Numbered from the stretch's first letter, positions 21,526 through 30,891 are shown. The stretch is 38,709 bases of DNA from Lacihabitans soyangensis (GCF_024343775.1 NZ_RJUF01000032.1:1-38709), one strand, 5' to 3'. The notes: generated from the sequence alone by a model not told the origin. Numbers and translations are program-made.

Positions 21526-24500
21526 CTATTTGGTAATCAAAATAATTTCGGTCCCGTTTTTGGTATTGATTAACAATTGGGCATTCATTTTTTTCGCCCT
21601 CTCCTTCATGTTCGAAAGGCCGTTTCCGGCATCCATTCTGGTAGTTTCTATTCCTTTTCCATCGTCTTTAAGCCTAAACTCCTTGGCCCCTATCATCTTT
21701 TTAACCTCAAAAATTACCGTGGTGGCTTCTGAATATTTGGCTGCATTGTTCATGGCCTCTTTAAAAATTAAAAAAATCTCCCGCCGATGTTCCGAAACCA
21801 CGCTTTTTGAATCAAAACCTTCGGGTATCAAGGCCCTAAATTCTATATTTTTAGATTCAAAAATATCTTTTCCAAAGTTCACGATTCTTTCCAGCCATTC
21901 TTCCTCTTGGTCATTTTTGGGATTGAGTTCGTACACCGCTTCGCGTACTTTGCCCAAAATCTCCCTTGACTTAAAAGATATGCGTTCAAAACGCTCAAGA
22001 AGCTCATTTTGAGGCAAATCTAGTTTTCTTTTGCTGAGTTCGGTGTACATCGTGAGACTACTTAAGGAGGCTGCTAGATCGTCGTGCAGATTACCCGATA
22101 TCTGATTTCGGAGCATTTGTTGTCTTTCCTTTTCCAGCTGATTTTGCCTGAACTTATAACCCAATGCTACAGAAAACAGAATGATTTCGAGCATAGAGCC
22201 AGCCATGATTATTTTATCTTGGTAGAGCGGCTCTATCCAGCCAAGATTCTGGAAGCCAACTATCATGGAAGCTATCACGAGAAAAAAAGTAGCCAAACCA
22301 TAATAATAGATAATGATGAGTTTTTTGAGGTAATAATCTATGGCAATGGCCACGAAAGTAAAGGAAAACATCATTCCAGAGGCTATGGCGAAGTAATTGT
22401 GCCAATAACGGAAATAAAAAAGAGAAAGTAAGGCATTACTGACAGACCAAAACAACAATACTCTTTTGGCAATTAACCATGGTTTTCCATACTGCTTTTT
22501 CAGATCCAGAAAGGAGTCCGTGAAAAAAATCAGGAACACGTTTGACACAAAAAGAAAAACAATGTAGGCAACTTCGTTGAACCAACTATTGGACCAAACA
22601 TATTGAAAACCAAACCCATACAAGGTCAACTGAAAGGCCCCGAACAAAATAATATATAGGGAGTAATACAAGTAGGTGAATTCTTTGATGGTAATCCACA
22701 AGAATATATTGTAGAGTGAAATAAGAATAATGAAACCCAAATAAATACCCCAAATCAACTTATTGCTACCCAACTGTTCCAAAAGTTCGTTTTCTTCCCA
22801 AATGAGAATCGGAAACTTTACATCTCTGGTAGACGATCCTTTAATATACATCACATAGTCCTGATTTTCAATCATATCTAATTTAAAAATCGGATTAGGC
22901 GACTTCAACTCGTACTTGTTTAGGGGAACTTTATCGCCAGACTTTTTATATAAAATGAGCTGATTTCGCTCATAGAGCCAGATTTCTACCTGCGAAAGTC
23001 GGGGATTATCGAGTTCGAAAAACCAGGATTTGTTCACCTTGTTTTTAAATGTAAATCGCAACCAGACGTCATTTGGGGTGTAACTAAAATTGGGAATCAA
23101 ACCCTTGTAAAACTTAAACTTGGCCAAGAAATTGGAGTCAGATGGATTGGGTTTATTGTAAAGTGACTTTGAATCAGAATAATATGATATATTCCTAGGT
23201 CGAAGTTTGAGTATTTCCTCGGTCAAAACATTGACATTGTTATTCCCTACCGTGTTTATGTCGGCGGGATTGAAGTAATTGAGGCCATTAATCCCGCCAA
23301 AATACAACCTGCCATTGGTAGAATCATTGAAAGAACAATAACCATTAAACTCAAAACCTTGAAGGCCATCGTTGATATTGAAAGAGTGGAATTCGTGGTT
23401 GTTTTTGGGTTCAAACTTCACAATTCCTTTGTTGGTACTGAGCCACAAGTTTTGAAATTTATCCGGCTCAATAGCATAAATAAACTCACTCGGAAGACCA
23501 TCTTCTCTCGTAATCCATTTTATTTTTTTTGTTTTCAAAGAGATATTAGCCAGACCATTGGAGGTTCCTACCCACAATTCGTCTTTTTGCCTCAAAAAAG
23601 ATGTCGGAATACAATTCGAAATCAACCTATTGATTTTAAACGACTTAAAACCATCAGATGAAGTTACTTCAAAGAACCCTTCATTATAAATGCCTACCAT
23701 CAGGGTGTCTTTGGACAAAAACTCCAGTAAGGTAATCCGCTTATTTTCGAATAAATTGGCAGCTTCGGCCCTCTTCGTACGTTTGTCTAACACAAAAATT
23801 CCTTCTTCAGTACCTATCCAAATGTCATTTCCAAACTCTTCCAAGACACGAATAAACTTCTTAGACATTTTATTTTGAGAGCCAGTGACTTCGACAAATT
23901 TACCATTTTGAAAATATGCCAAACCTTCAGAAGTGCCGAGCCAGAGTGTGCCGAGCTGGTCTTTGAGCATATACCTAATGGTGTTTGACGGTATTACTTT
24001 GGCATTAAGATTATAAAAGCCGTCAATAATACTGAAATCAGTGGCATTTACACGCCAAACGCCAGACTGTTGGGTTCCGAGCCACATGACATTTTGGTCC
24101 TTAACCACACTTCTTATCGAGAAATTCTGCATACTCTCTGGAAGTTTGCCTTCCAAGTTGAGTTTATAAGTACCAAAATTTCCAGGCAAAATTTGGATCT
24201 TATCAACGCCATAAGGATCCGTATTGGCCCATATGATTCCGTCTGGATCGATGTATATGTGGCTTATTTCGTCATTGTGAAGTTTGAAATTCGAAAAACT
24301 TCCTTTATTGGATATCTGCTCAAAAGTTTCGGATTTAGTATCAAAACATAGAAGTCCATTTCGTTCAGTCCCCAACCATACATTGCCTGACTTATCAGAA
24401 TCAATGTCAAAAACATGTCCGATAGGTCTATTTTTTGCAAAATCGGTCCATTTTTGCACTGCCAAGGTTTTCGAATCAAACTTTATGAAGCCATCAAAAG

Positions 24501-25209
24501 TAGCCAGCCAAATATTATGCCCATCAACATGAATTTTCACAATTTCCACCGGTTTGCCAACAATATTTTTTTGATTTTTTGAGAAAAAATAACTCAGTTT
24601 CTTGGTTTTTGCATCATATCTGAGCAAACCCTCCTCCGTGTGCAGCCAAACGTTATCTCCTAAATCATTTTGGGTGGTATTGATATTGCTGAAATAATCA
24701 GTTCTAAATCTGTTTTCGGCTACTAAAATCGTCTGCTTTTTTGTATCAAAATTGTACTTTATAAGCCCCACACCACTCAACCAAAGCGTGACATCATTTC
24801 TAACCACACCAATCGGAAACACCTCGCTCTTAATAATTTGACCAGTGGAGTTTCGAAAATATATCTTCCTAAATCTACCTTTTTCGCTATCATAAATATT
24901 CAGACAGTTCTCTGTACCAATCAACAAATCGTTTGTACGAAACCCGATAATCTTCTTGATATCAATACCTTCAATACTGAATTTATCTTTGGAAGAAGGC
25001 CTGTAAACTTTCATGGTCTTGCCATTCCAGAAATTCAGACCGTCTAAAGTCCCAAACCACATGTGCCCGTTGGGATCCTTGTACATGGCGTACACTGACC
25101 CCTGCGAAAGACCTTGCTCAGCCCCGATGTGTTCTATTCTATACTTCAGCTTTTGTGCGAAGCCTTGGATAGACAACAACAAAAACATATATGTTAGACA
25201 AGTTTTCAT
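21526..25209 (-). CDS. Large sensor kinase: regulator propellers, 7TMR-DISM and HisKA_3
   Basis: A 1227-residue histidine kinase. After a signal peptide (1-18), two-component regulator propeller repeats run to about residue 650, with blades such as GSVYAMYKDPNGHMWFGTLD, DKSGNVWLGTERNGLLCFD and NDIWIGTEEGIFVLD. A beta-rich 7TMR-DISM extracellular domain (about 690-830) and seven membrane helices (about 840-1035) follow. The cytoplasmic end has a short coiled coil, a HisKA_3 dimerisation helix with the phospho-acceptor in NLHDDLAASLSSL (H1042), and an ATPase domain with FKEAMNNAAKYSEA, DDGKGIE and GNGLSNM. It probably phosphorylates the response regulator encoded next. The ligand is unknown; propeller sensors of this type often detect glycans. 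Confidence 0.9.
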   Translation of the reverse strand: MKTCLTYMFLLLSIQGFAQKLKYRIEHIGAEQGLSQGSVYAMYKDPNGHMWFGTLDGLNFWNGKTMKVYRPSSKDKFSIEGIDIKKIIGFRTNDLLIGTENCLNIYDSEKGRFRKIYFRNSTGQIIKSEVFPIGVVRNDVTLWLSGVGLIKYNFDTKKQTILVAENRFRTDYFSNINTTQNDLGDNVWLHTEEGLLRYDAKTKKLSYFFSKNQKNIVGKPVEIVKIHVDGHNIWLATFDGFIKFDSKTLAVQKWTDFAKNRPIGHVFDIDSDKSGNVWLGTERNGLLCFDTKSETFEQISNKGSFSNFKLHNDEISHIYIDPDGIIWANTDPYGVDKIQILPGNFGTYKLNLEGKLPESMQNFSIRSVVKDQNVMWLGTQQSGVWRVNATDFSIIDGFYNLNAKVIPSNTIRYMLKDQLGTLWLGTSEGLAYFQNGKFVEVTGSQNKMSKKFIRVLEEFGNDIWIGTEEGIFVLDKRTKRAEAANLFENKRITLLEFLSKDTLMVGIYNEGFFEVTSSDGFKSFKINRLISNCIPTSFLRQKDELWVGTSNGLANISLKTKKIKWITREDGLPSEFIYAIEPDKFQNLWLSTNKGIVKFEPKNNHEFHSFNINDGLQGFEFNGYCSFNDSTNGRLYFGGINGLNYFNPADINTVGNNNVNVLTEEILKLRPRNISYYSDSKSLYNKPNPSDSNFLAKFKFYKGLIPNFSYTPNDVWLRFTFKNKVNKSWFFELDNPRLSQVEIWLYERNQLILYKKSGDKVPLNKYELKSPNPIFKLDMIENQDYVMYIKGSSTRDVKFPILIWEENELLEQLGSNKLIWGIYLGFIILISLYNIFLWITIKEFTYLYYSLYIILFGAFQLTLYGFGFQYVWSNSWFNEVAYIVFLFVSNVFLIFFTDSFLDLKKQYGKPWLIAKRVLLFWSVSNALLSLFYFRYWHNYFAIASGMMFSFTFVAIAIDYYLKKLIIIYYYGLATFFLVIASMIVGFQNLGWIEPLYQDKIIMAGSMLEIILFSVALGYKFRQNQLEKERQQMLRNQISGNLHDDLAASLSSLTMYTELSKRKLDLPQNELLERFERISFKSREILGKVREAVYELNPKNDQEEEWLERIVNFGKDIFESKNIEFRALIPEGFDSKSVVSEHRREIFLIFKEAMNNAAKYSEATTVIFEVKKMIGAKEFRLKDDGKGIETTRMDAGNGLSNMKERAKKMNAQLLINTKNGTEIILITK

Positions 25210-25367
25210 AATTCTGGTCAGGCAAGAAAGTATTCATGATTCTTTTTGCCAGAGACACTTTTTGGGGAATATCGTATTATTTGAAATCTTTTTTCTCCTG
25301 GTCTCGAAATTGTTCGATTACAAAATCGAGCTTAGGAGGTTCAAATTAAGCAAAAATGACAAAAAAA

Positions 25368-25392
25368 AGACTGGTTAATTAGTAACCAGTCT
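25368..25392 (-). terminator. Rho-independent terminator of the Bax-inhibitor-1 gene
   Basis: AGACTGGTTA (25368-25377) pairs with TAACCAGTCT (25383-25392) around a 5-nt loop. On the minus strand the stem is followed by eight or more T residues. It starts about 20 bp past the stop codon at 25414. Confidence 0.85.
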
Positions 25393-25413
25393 AAAAAATA
25401 TTCTTAATGCGAA

Positions 25414-26106
25414 TCAATTTCTTCTAGACAATATCCGCAAAACATACCAATACATCAGCATGATAGAAGCAAAAAGTTGCAATGCAGCTCCCACATATTG
25501 CTCAGTGTGGTATTCATCTTTCATTTTTTGAGTATTGTAAAGAATGCTTCCTCCCGCCAGAAGTATCATAGCCAAAGAAAACCAAAGCCCTAACTCGAAG
25601 CCAAAAATGGCCCCAACTACAATAAGCCCCAATGAAACAAAACCGCCCACTATCATTACACTTCTCAAAAACGAGAAATCTTTGGTGCTTGTAAAAGCCA
25701 AATAAGTTAAACCCGCAAACAAAAACATTGTAAACAAAGCCGCTTGCATGAGCACATTTGCGGATTCGGTTACAGCCACCGCCACATATATCATCGGTAG
25801 AAAAATAATAGCCTCTAAAAGAACATAAATACCCAAGCCGAGGTATTGTGTATTTCTACTTTCGGCCATCACAAATCTGTTTGCCATAGTTGATGCTAGC
25901 CAAAATAACCCAAGAATAAACAACCAAACAAACTTGCCTGAAAACATAAGCTCGATGACTGACGAGGGAATGGTGAGAATAAAAAGTGACTCTACCACCA
26001 CGAAGGCCAAAATAGCCAAAACAACATGTAGATAAGTCTTTTTGTAAAATGTGATTCTAGCTGATTCTGGAGCGTCAGCAACAAGTTGATAGTCAAATTC
26101 TTCCAT
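25414..26106 (-). CDS. Bax inhibitor-1/YccA family membrane protein
   Basis: A roughly 230-residue protein with seven hydrophobic helices, starting at the ATG at 26106 (MEEFDYQL); a Met three codons upstream is also possible. Typical family features are LFTMFLFAGLTYLAFTSTKD in the middle, ILLAGGSILYNT, and the conserved aspartate-bearing ending AALQLFASIMLMYWYVLRIL. Members are inner-membrane proteins linked to protease control (YccA) and ion leakage. It is monocistronic, bounded by a strong terminator, and diverges from the grpE-dnaJ operon, which may hint at a stress link but is not proof of one. Confidence 0.88.
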   Translation of the reverse strand: MEEFDYQLVADAPESARITFYKKTYLHVVLAILAFVVVESLFILTIPSSVIELMFSGKFVWLFILGLFWLASTMANRFVMAESRNTQYLGLGIYVLLEAIIFLPMIYVAVAVTESANVLMQAALFTMFLFAGLTYLAFTSTKDFSFLRSVMIVGGFVSLGLIVVGAIFGFELGLWFSLAMILLAGGSILYNTQKMKDEYHTEQYVGAALQLFASIMLMYWYVLRILSRRN

Positions 26107-26277
26107 TGGGTACAAAAGTTTTAGATTTTATAATTACCGCCTGTTAGGCGATTTTAACTGCTTAAACTTAAGCAATAATTATTCCTATTTCAAAAAAATC
26201 TAAATCATTTGAAGAAATTTTCACTGAGACATTACTGATTTAAAACTAATAATTTCACAGTAATAGTTTAAAATACC

Positions 26278-26292
26278 CTGCCACTTTGGCAG
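26278..26292. promoter_or_regulatory. Palindrome upstream of grpE, possible stress-control site
   Basis: CTGCCA-CTT-TGGCAG is a perfect 6-bp inverted repeat with a 3-bp centre, 60 bp before the grpE ATG. No CIRCE element is present. A role as the heat-shock control site of grpE-dnaJ is inferred only from position. Confidence 0.45.
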
Positions 26293-26351
26293 AAATAAGC
26301 CAAATGGTTTAATTATTGATTAGAAGTCTAAGAAATTTTAACGGTAGAAGT

Positions 26352-26900
26352 ATGAAAAAGGATAAGCACGCAGAAGAAGAAATTACGACAAACGAAGAAA
26401 CCATAGAAAACAACCAAGTAGAAGAACAAGCTGAGACAGTCTCTGAGCCTGTAAACGAGGTACAGAAATTGGAGGCAGACCTTGCAGAATCAAAAGATAA
26501 GTACATCAGACTTTACTCTGAATTTGAAAACTTCAGAAGACGTACTGCCAAAGAAAAGATAGAAACCATCATGAATGCCACCGAGGGACTCATGAAGGAA
26601 TTAATACCAGTTCTAGACGACTTCGAAAGAGCACAGAAATCCATGGAAACTTCTGAAGATGTAAAGGCTATTAAAGAAGGTATTGATTTGATATTCAACA
26701 AATTCCAGAAAACTCTAGCTAGCAAGGGCCTTAAGCCGATGGAATCTAAAGATCAAACGTTTGATGTAGAATTGCACGAGTGCATCACACAGTTTGCGGC
26801 AGGCGATGACAAGAAAGGCACTGTGGTGGACGAAATAGAAAAAGGATATTATCTCAACGACAAGGTAATTAGATACGCCAAAGTGGTTGTTGGAAGTTAA
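26352..26900 (+). CDS. grpE: GrpE nucleotide exchange factor
   Basis: A 182-residue protein from the ATG at 26352; the frame can be extended to a TTG at 26316 without family support. An acidic, disordered N-terminus (to about residue 40) is followed by a long coiled coil (LEADLAESKDKYIRLYSEFENFRRRTAKEK) and the beta domain with LASKGLKPMES, FDVELHECI and the ending KGYYLNDKVIRYAKVVVGS, all typical of GrpE. It releases ADP from DnaK. It is followed by dnaJ after 82 bp, a common Bacteroidota gene pair; dnaK is not in the window. Confidence 0.97.
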   Translation: MKKDKHAEEEITTNEETIENNQVEEQAETVSEPVNEVQKLEADLAESKDKYIRLYSEFENFRRRTAKEKIETIMNATEGLMKELIPVLDDFERAQKSMETSEDVKAIKEGIDLIFNKFQKTLASKGLKPMESKDQTFDVELHECITQFAAGDDKKGTVVDEIEKGYYLNDKVIRYAKVVVGS

Positions 26901-26982
26901 GACTTGATTAATATGACAATAGGTTTTTAGTCGGAAAACCAAATCTGGTTTTCAAATAGAACTAAAAGCAAATACAAAAAAT

Positions 26983-28140
26983 ATGGCAAAAAAAGATTAT
27001 TATGATTTGCTGGGTGTTGACAAAAACGTCAGTGCGGAAGAACTAAAAAAGGCCTACCGAAAATTGGCAATTAAATATCACCCTGACAAAAACCCAGGAG
27101 ATAAAGAGGCTGAGGAGAAATTTAAAGAAATAGCCGAGGCTTATGGCGTTTTGTCAGACTCTGACAAAAAGGCAAGGTATGACAGGTTTGGTCATGAAGG
27201 TGTTGGCGGAGCTAGCGGCTTTGGAGGTCAAGGTGGCGTAAACATGGAGGATATTTTCAGCCAATTCGGTGACATTTTTGGTGATGGCAGCCCTTTTGGT
27301 AGTTTCTTTGGCGGTGGCGGCAGATCTAGCGGTGGCAGAAAAGCCGTTAGAAAAGGCTCAGACCTCAGAATAAAACTAAAGCTGAATGTAGAGGAAATAG
27401 CCAACGGTGTAGAGAAAAAAATAAAAGTTAAACGTTACGTTTCATGCAAAGTTTGTAGCGGAAACGGCTCAAAACATGGTACTTCACTACAAACATGCGG
27501 AACCTGCCAAGGCTCTGGTCAAATCAGACGCGTTCAGCAAACTATGTTGGGTCAAATGGTAACTACTAACACTTGTCACACCTGTAATGGAGAGGGCAAA
27601 GTAGTGCTTGACCGATGCGAATCGTGTTTTGGTGAAGGTAGAGTGCTCGAAGAGGATATGATTTCTATCAAAATACCAGCAGGCGTGGCCGAAGGAATGC
27701 AACTTTCTATGTCAGGTAAAGGTAACGTACCAGCGAGAGGTGGCGTGGCAGGTGATTTGTTGATTCAGATAGAGGAAGAAGAACATGCACAGCTCAAAAG
27801 AGACGGAAACAATATCATTTATGACCTTCCATTGAACTTCGTTGATGCTGTTTTGGGCAAAGAAGTAGAGATTCCTGTTGTGGGTGGCCGTGTGAAAATC
27901 CAAATAAAACCTGGAACCCAAGCTGGCGAAGTTTTAAGACTGAAAGGGAAGGGATTTAAAGATATAAACGGTTACGGTACGGGTGATCAGCTGATTTATG
28001 TGAATATTTACACGCCGAAAACCGTAAGTTCAGAAGAAAAATCTCTTCTGGAAAAACTAAGAGACTCTCCTAATTTCCAGCCAAAAGCTAGCGGAGAAGG
28101 CAAGAGCATATTTGACAAAATGAAGGATTTCTTCAAATAA
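26983..28140 (+). CDS. dnaJ: Chaperone DnaJ
   Basis: A 385-residue type I J-protein with all parts intact. The J domain (1-70) has the HPD tripeptide at 33-35. A Gly/Phe-rich linker runs from about 73 to 118. The zinc finger has four CxxCxGxG repeats, with cysteines at 155/158, 172/175, 198/201 and 212/215 ([32 protein letters not shown]). The C-terminal substrate-binding domains follow. It delivers unfolded proteins to DnaK and stimulates its ATPase. Cotranscribed with grpE. Confidence 0.98.
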   Translation: MAKKDYYDLLGVDKNVSAEELKKAYRKLAIKYHPDKNPGDKEAEEKFKEIAEAYGVLSDSDKKARYDRFGHEGVGGASGFGGQGGVNMEDIFSQFGDIFGDGSPFGSFFGGGGRSSGGRKAVRKGSDLRIKLKLNVEEIANGVEKKIKVKRYVSCKVCSGNGSKHGTSLQTCGTCQGSGQIRRVQQTMLGQMVTTNTCHTCNGEGKVVLDRCESCFGEGRVLEEDMISIKIPAGVAEGMQLSMSGKGNVPARGGVAGDLLIQIEEEEHAQLKRDGNNIIYDLPLNFVDAVLGKEVEIPVVGGRVKIQIKPGTQAGEVLRLKGKGFKDINGYGTGDQLIYVNIYTPKTVSSEEKSLLEKLRDSPNFQPKASGEGKSIFDKMKDFFK

Positions 28141-28467
28141 ATAGGAATATCAAATAAGCAAAAAACTCTGATTTTAAACCCAAAAAGCTCAATAGACATT
28201 CTGGCGAAATAAAATTTGGCAAAAAAGCTATGACGAGCATCTAAAAACCTATGGAGATAGGTTTGCAGAGGCTCGGAAATTGATTTGAAGCCAAAATTTA
28301 TTGTAGCCGATTTTCTAATGAGTTTTTTGGGTTAATGCAAATATGCCAAAATCAGAGTTTTTTTCATTTTAGTTTCAACCGAATATTTTCCGACTTCCAA
28401 ACTTTTCAAATTAATATTTTCCCAAATTACCAACTTCCTATGTTTCCAACTTTCTAACTTTCCAACT
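28141..28467. other. Intergenic region after dnaJ with a weak hairpin and T/C-rich repeats
   Basis: 327 bp without a gene. AAACCTA (28245-28251) and TAGGTTT (28258-28264) form a 7-bp hairpin that might end the grpE-dnaJ mRNA, but it has no T-run after it. The right half is the low-complexity tract described separately. Confidence 0.4.
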
Positions 28468-28480
28468 CTACCACCTTTCC
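28392..28480. repeat. Low-complexity TTTCCAACTTTC tract
   Basis: Degenerate repeats of an (A/T)CTTTCCAACTTTCTAA type run through this stretch, for example TTTCCAACTTTCTAACTTTC near 28443-28462, strongly pyrimidine-rich on the plus strand. A short minus-strand open frame over it is an artefact of composition. Similar tracts are common between genes in Cytophagales. Confidence 0.5.
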
Positions 28481-28728
28481 CAAGGATATTTTTTCTTTGT
28501 CTTTTTAGAGCCATTTGGCGTTAAGACAGCATCAGGAGCCTTTTCTCCTTTCTTTTTGTCCCAAAAAAAGTGAATCCTTGGTGGCACCAAATATCTTCCT
28601 GCATAAACTCCCGTTACCAAATCATCGTGTTGATGTTCCATTCTTACATGGCAGGTGCTCATTGGGCAGCGGGGTGCCCAACACGAAGCCATTGCAAACA
28701 AAATAAATATTAAAAGTAAGTTTTTCAT
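28468..28728 (-). CDS. Small cysteine-rich lipoprotein, conserved hypothetical
   Basis: An 86-residue protein with a lipoprotein signal (MKNLLLIFILFAMASC, lipid-modified C16). The mature start WAPRCPMSTCHVRMEHQHDD has two further cysteines and several histidines and methionines, a composition that could bind metal. The basic C-terminus (KKTKKKYPWERW) is likely flexible. Short proteins with a CPMxxCHVRMxH-type start recur in Cytophagales but have no assigned role. It is the last gene of a four-gene operon and overlaps its upstream neighbour by 4 bp (ATGA). Confidence 0.7.
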   Translation of the reverse strand: MKNLLLIFILFAMASCWAPRCPMSTCHVRMEHQHDDLVTGVYAGRYLVPPRIHFFWDKKKGEKAPDAVLTPNGSKKTKKKYPWERW

Positions 28729-29468
28729 AAAGGTACTGCTATTCTAATTCCGGCTGTTTTACTGAAAAACCAGCCTTTTGTTCCTGGTTGTCTTAAAGAT
28801 TTGTTGCTCAAAAAACCAAAATGCAAGGGAACCACCTCTATTCCATCAGGATCTGTGGTTTCATCCATGCTTGTATATTTACCTAATCCCAAGCCCGCGT
28901 AAGCATCCAAAAACAAATGTTTGTGCAAGTGTATATGTTTGCCAAATTTGATATGAACGGTTTGTGTTTTCTCAGTGTAAGGCACTGTGTCAAACTTTGC
29001 ATAAGAGGGTAATTGTGTTCCACCGATGCCAGTTGCCATTTCTACTGTTCTATCATACTTTCCTTGGATATATTCCACTGAATAATACCTCCCGAAAGGT
29101 TTTTTATCGAGTCCAGCAAATGGATACCAATCAGAAAAGTACATCTTTATTTCACCTCTATATTCGGTATTGATATTCTCTGATTGATTTTTTCTCACAT
29201 ATTTATTTAGGTTCTGTGAGCCTTTTCCTTTGCCATAATCAAAACTAAAACTAAACTTGCCAAAAGGCGGAGCCAGTTCTGCACCATATTGGATAGTATT
29301 GTTGTAACCTACCATGGCCGTGGGATTAAACCTGAGCAACAGAAACGGGATATGTGTAAACTGAACCGGTTTTTTATTGAAAAGCGGCTTGGTTTCGATA
29401 TTGTACAATTGAGCCATCGAATTGATAAACAACAAATTAAGAACCAATATTTTAAAAAAAGTCTTCAT
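28725..29468 (-). CDS. Probable outer-membrane beta-barrel protein (DUF3575-like)
   Basis: About 247 residues from the ATG at 29468, which overlaps the upstream stop codon by one base (TGATG); the frame's earlier TTG is not needed. A signal peptide (KTFFKILVLNLLFINSMAQ) is followed by alternating aromatic beta-strands (FSFSFDYGKG, YRGEIKMYFSDWYPF, LFLDAYAGLGLGKY) and a C-terminal strand ending IRIAVPL, as expected of a small barrel. It resembles DUF3575-type barrels, but without a search this remains a judgement by eye. Encoded between two lipoprotein genes in one operon. Confidence 0.6.
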   Translation of the reverse strand: MKTFFKILVLNLLFINSMAQLYNIETKPLFNKKPVQFTHIPFLLLRFNPTAMVGYNNTIQYGAELAPPFGKFSFSFDYGKGKGSQNLNKYVRKNQSENINTEYRGEIKMYFSDWYPFAGLDKKPFGRYYSVEYIQGKYDRTVEMATGIGGTQLPSYAKFDTVPYTEKTQTVHIKFGKHIHLHKHLFLDAYAGLGLGKYTSMDETTDPDGIEVVPLHFGFLSNKSLRQPGTKGWFFSKTAGIRIAVPL

Positions 29469-30202
29469 CAAAGCTCGTTTATTTTTTCCAATTTATTGTT
29501 TGCTGTATAATTCAACTGAACCATGCCTTTAGCTGTTTTTACAAGTACTTTGTTGAGCTTTGGCACCACTCTAAAAAATTCACCACCACTAACATTCACC
29601 TCTGTTATTTTGGATAATTCCGATGTGTTCTTAATCACATAGACACTCACAAAGCCATCAGCATCGAGCATAAAAACCCTACGATTCATTACTTTTAAGT
29701 CAATTATAGCACTTGAAAGATATTGATTCAGATAGATCAGTTCAGTAAATTTATTGATTTTGAACAAAGAAAACTTGCTGGCTAAACCTGGCTGGCACGC
29801 TGTTTTACCTTGAGACACCACCACAAAACTATCCACAAGAGCCATTTGGTCACAAGTACTGAAGGCAAAATTCTTGAGTTGAATAGTCTTATTGGTTTCT
29901 TTTAAAAATAGTTTAAGGCCAGTTTTGGAAAGCAAAAGTAAAGAATCCGTTCTGCCGGCTATTCTCTCAATATCGAGCGAATCAGGGTTGAATTTGGTTA
30001 AATTGAGATTCGATACGAAGTTACTGTTCAAGACATGGAATTCGTTTTTCTTCAAAAATACACTTTGATTGTCTGTAGTCTCATTAAAAAAGTTCTGTTC
30101 GGTATTGCTTCCCAAAATCCTAAGTGAGCCAATCTCCTCCATTTTGGAGCAAGAAATTAATCCAAAAAACACAAAAGCTATACAATAATATCTTATACTC
30201 AT
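29468..30202 (-). CDS. Lipoprotein with propeller-like repeats
   Basis: About 244 residues from the ATG at 30202, which overlaps the upstream stop by 4 bp (ATGA); the more upstream in-frame Met would overlap it further and is less likely. A lipoprotein signal ends at IAFVFFGLISC. The remainder alternates short strands such as SLLLLSKTGLKLFLKETN, MALVDSFVVVSQG, VMNRRVFMLDADGFVSVYVI and VLVKTAKGMVQLNY, consistent with a beta-propeller of the LVIVD kind. No catalytic motif is recognised. It is paired with another lipoprotein of the same style just upstream. Confidence 0.6.
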   Translation of the reverse strand: MSIRYYCIAFVFFGLISCSKMEEIGSLRILGSNTEQNFFNETTDNQSVFLKKNEFHVLNSNFVSNLNLTKFNPDSLDIERIAGRTDSLLLLSKTGLKLFLKETNKTIQLKNFAFSTCDQMALVDSFVVVSQGKTACQPGLASKFSLFKINKFTELIYLNQYLSSAIIDLKVMNRRVFMLDADGFVSVYVIKNTSELSKITEVNVSGGEFFRVVPKLNKVLVKTAKGMVQLNYTANNKLEKINEL

Positions 30203-30786
30203 CTGTAACAATTAAGTTTTTTGTCCATTACTTTTTTCTCCCATTCTATCACAAAATCAACAGAGTCAGGACATTCAAAATACACATTACGTTCAATGGG
30301 ATAGTTTGGAAAAGTAAACAAATCAGATTTTCTGTTCGCCAAACCAAAATTTATTGTACTCGCTGAAAGAGAATCCACGGATATGAGTCGATTGGCCAAC
30401 AAATCCAAGCCGCTAATTTTAAAGGAAATCAAGTCATTGCCGCTGTCACAAATTAGAAAACCATCTTTTACAGTAAATTTTCGCAATGCGGGAACATTAA
30501 TAAAAGCCATGGCTTCAGGTTTAACCGCATTGGGGTTTTTAAAAACATGAACTCCCTTGGCATATTCAGCCACGTAAAGGTATTTTTCATCCACAAACAT
30601 GTCAGACACTTTCCCAATTGCTCTGGGTTGCTCCAGTCTAAGATTGTTCAGTTCTAATTTACTGAGTGAGGTTTTTACGAAGTAGCCTTCGTTGGCATAG
30701 CTGGGGTCGTTTTCTTGAAAACTTTCGAATTTCTGGCAAGAGACCATGATTCCAGCAAAGAAAACAAGCAAAAGTATTTTAGGCAT
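30199..30786 (-). CDS. Lipoprotein with LVIVD-like repeats, first gene of an envelope operon
   Basis: A 195-residue lipoprotein (signal MPKILLLVFFAGIMVSC, lipid-modified C17). The mature part has MFVDEKYLYVAEYAKGVHVF and KFTVKDGFLICDSGNDLISF, the 'seen value, then shown effect' strand pattern of LVIVD-type propeller repeats. At about 195 residues it is short for a full propeller, so it may act with the next gene product. It is the first of four overlapping genes (30786 to 28468); all encode exported or lipid-anchored proteins. Confidence 0.6.
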   Translation of the reverse strand: MPKILLLVFFAGIMVSCQKFESFQENDPSYANEGYFVKTSLSKLELNNLRLEQPRAIGKVSDMFVDEKYLYVAEYAKGVHVFKNPNAVKPEAMAFINVPALRKFTVKDGFLICDSGNDLISFKISGLDLLANRLISVDSLSASTINFGLANRKSDLFTFPNYPIERNVYFECPDSVDFVIEWEKKVMDKKLNCYR

Positions 30787-30858
30787 TCAGGACGCTTTTG
30801 ATTTCAAAATAATATTTCAATAAACGTTCCAAAAAGTTTATTTGGTATAAAAAACAAA

Positions 30859-30891
30859 AAATCCCGTCAGAATTTCATTCCATCGGGATTT
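30859..30891 (-). terminator. Terminator-like hairpin downstream of the M48 peptidase gene
   Basis: AAATCCCG (30859-30866) pairs with CGGGATTT (30884-30891); inside, GAAT and ATTC pair again, giving a two-part stem. On the minus strand it is followed by a T-rich run. It lies about 115 bp past the M48 stop and before the lipoprotein operon. Confidence 0.6.

Noticed and set aside
25314-25329. Palindrome TCGATT-ACAA-AATCGA upstream of the sensor kinase
   Set aside because: Only 6-bp arms, about 105 bp from the start codon, with no -7 box at a meaningful distance and no second copy noticed.
26280-26306. Possible sigma-54 promoter (TGGCA...GC) before grpE
   Set aside because: The GG and GC doublets are one base too close, and the TTGC part is missing; the palindrome reading fits better.
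28332-28514. 60-codon minus-strand open frame
   Set aside because: It covers the pyrimidine-rich low-complexity tract and reads as a translated repeat (KLESWKHRKLVIWENINLKS).
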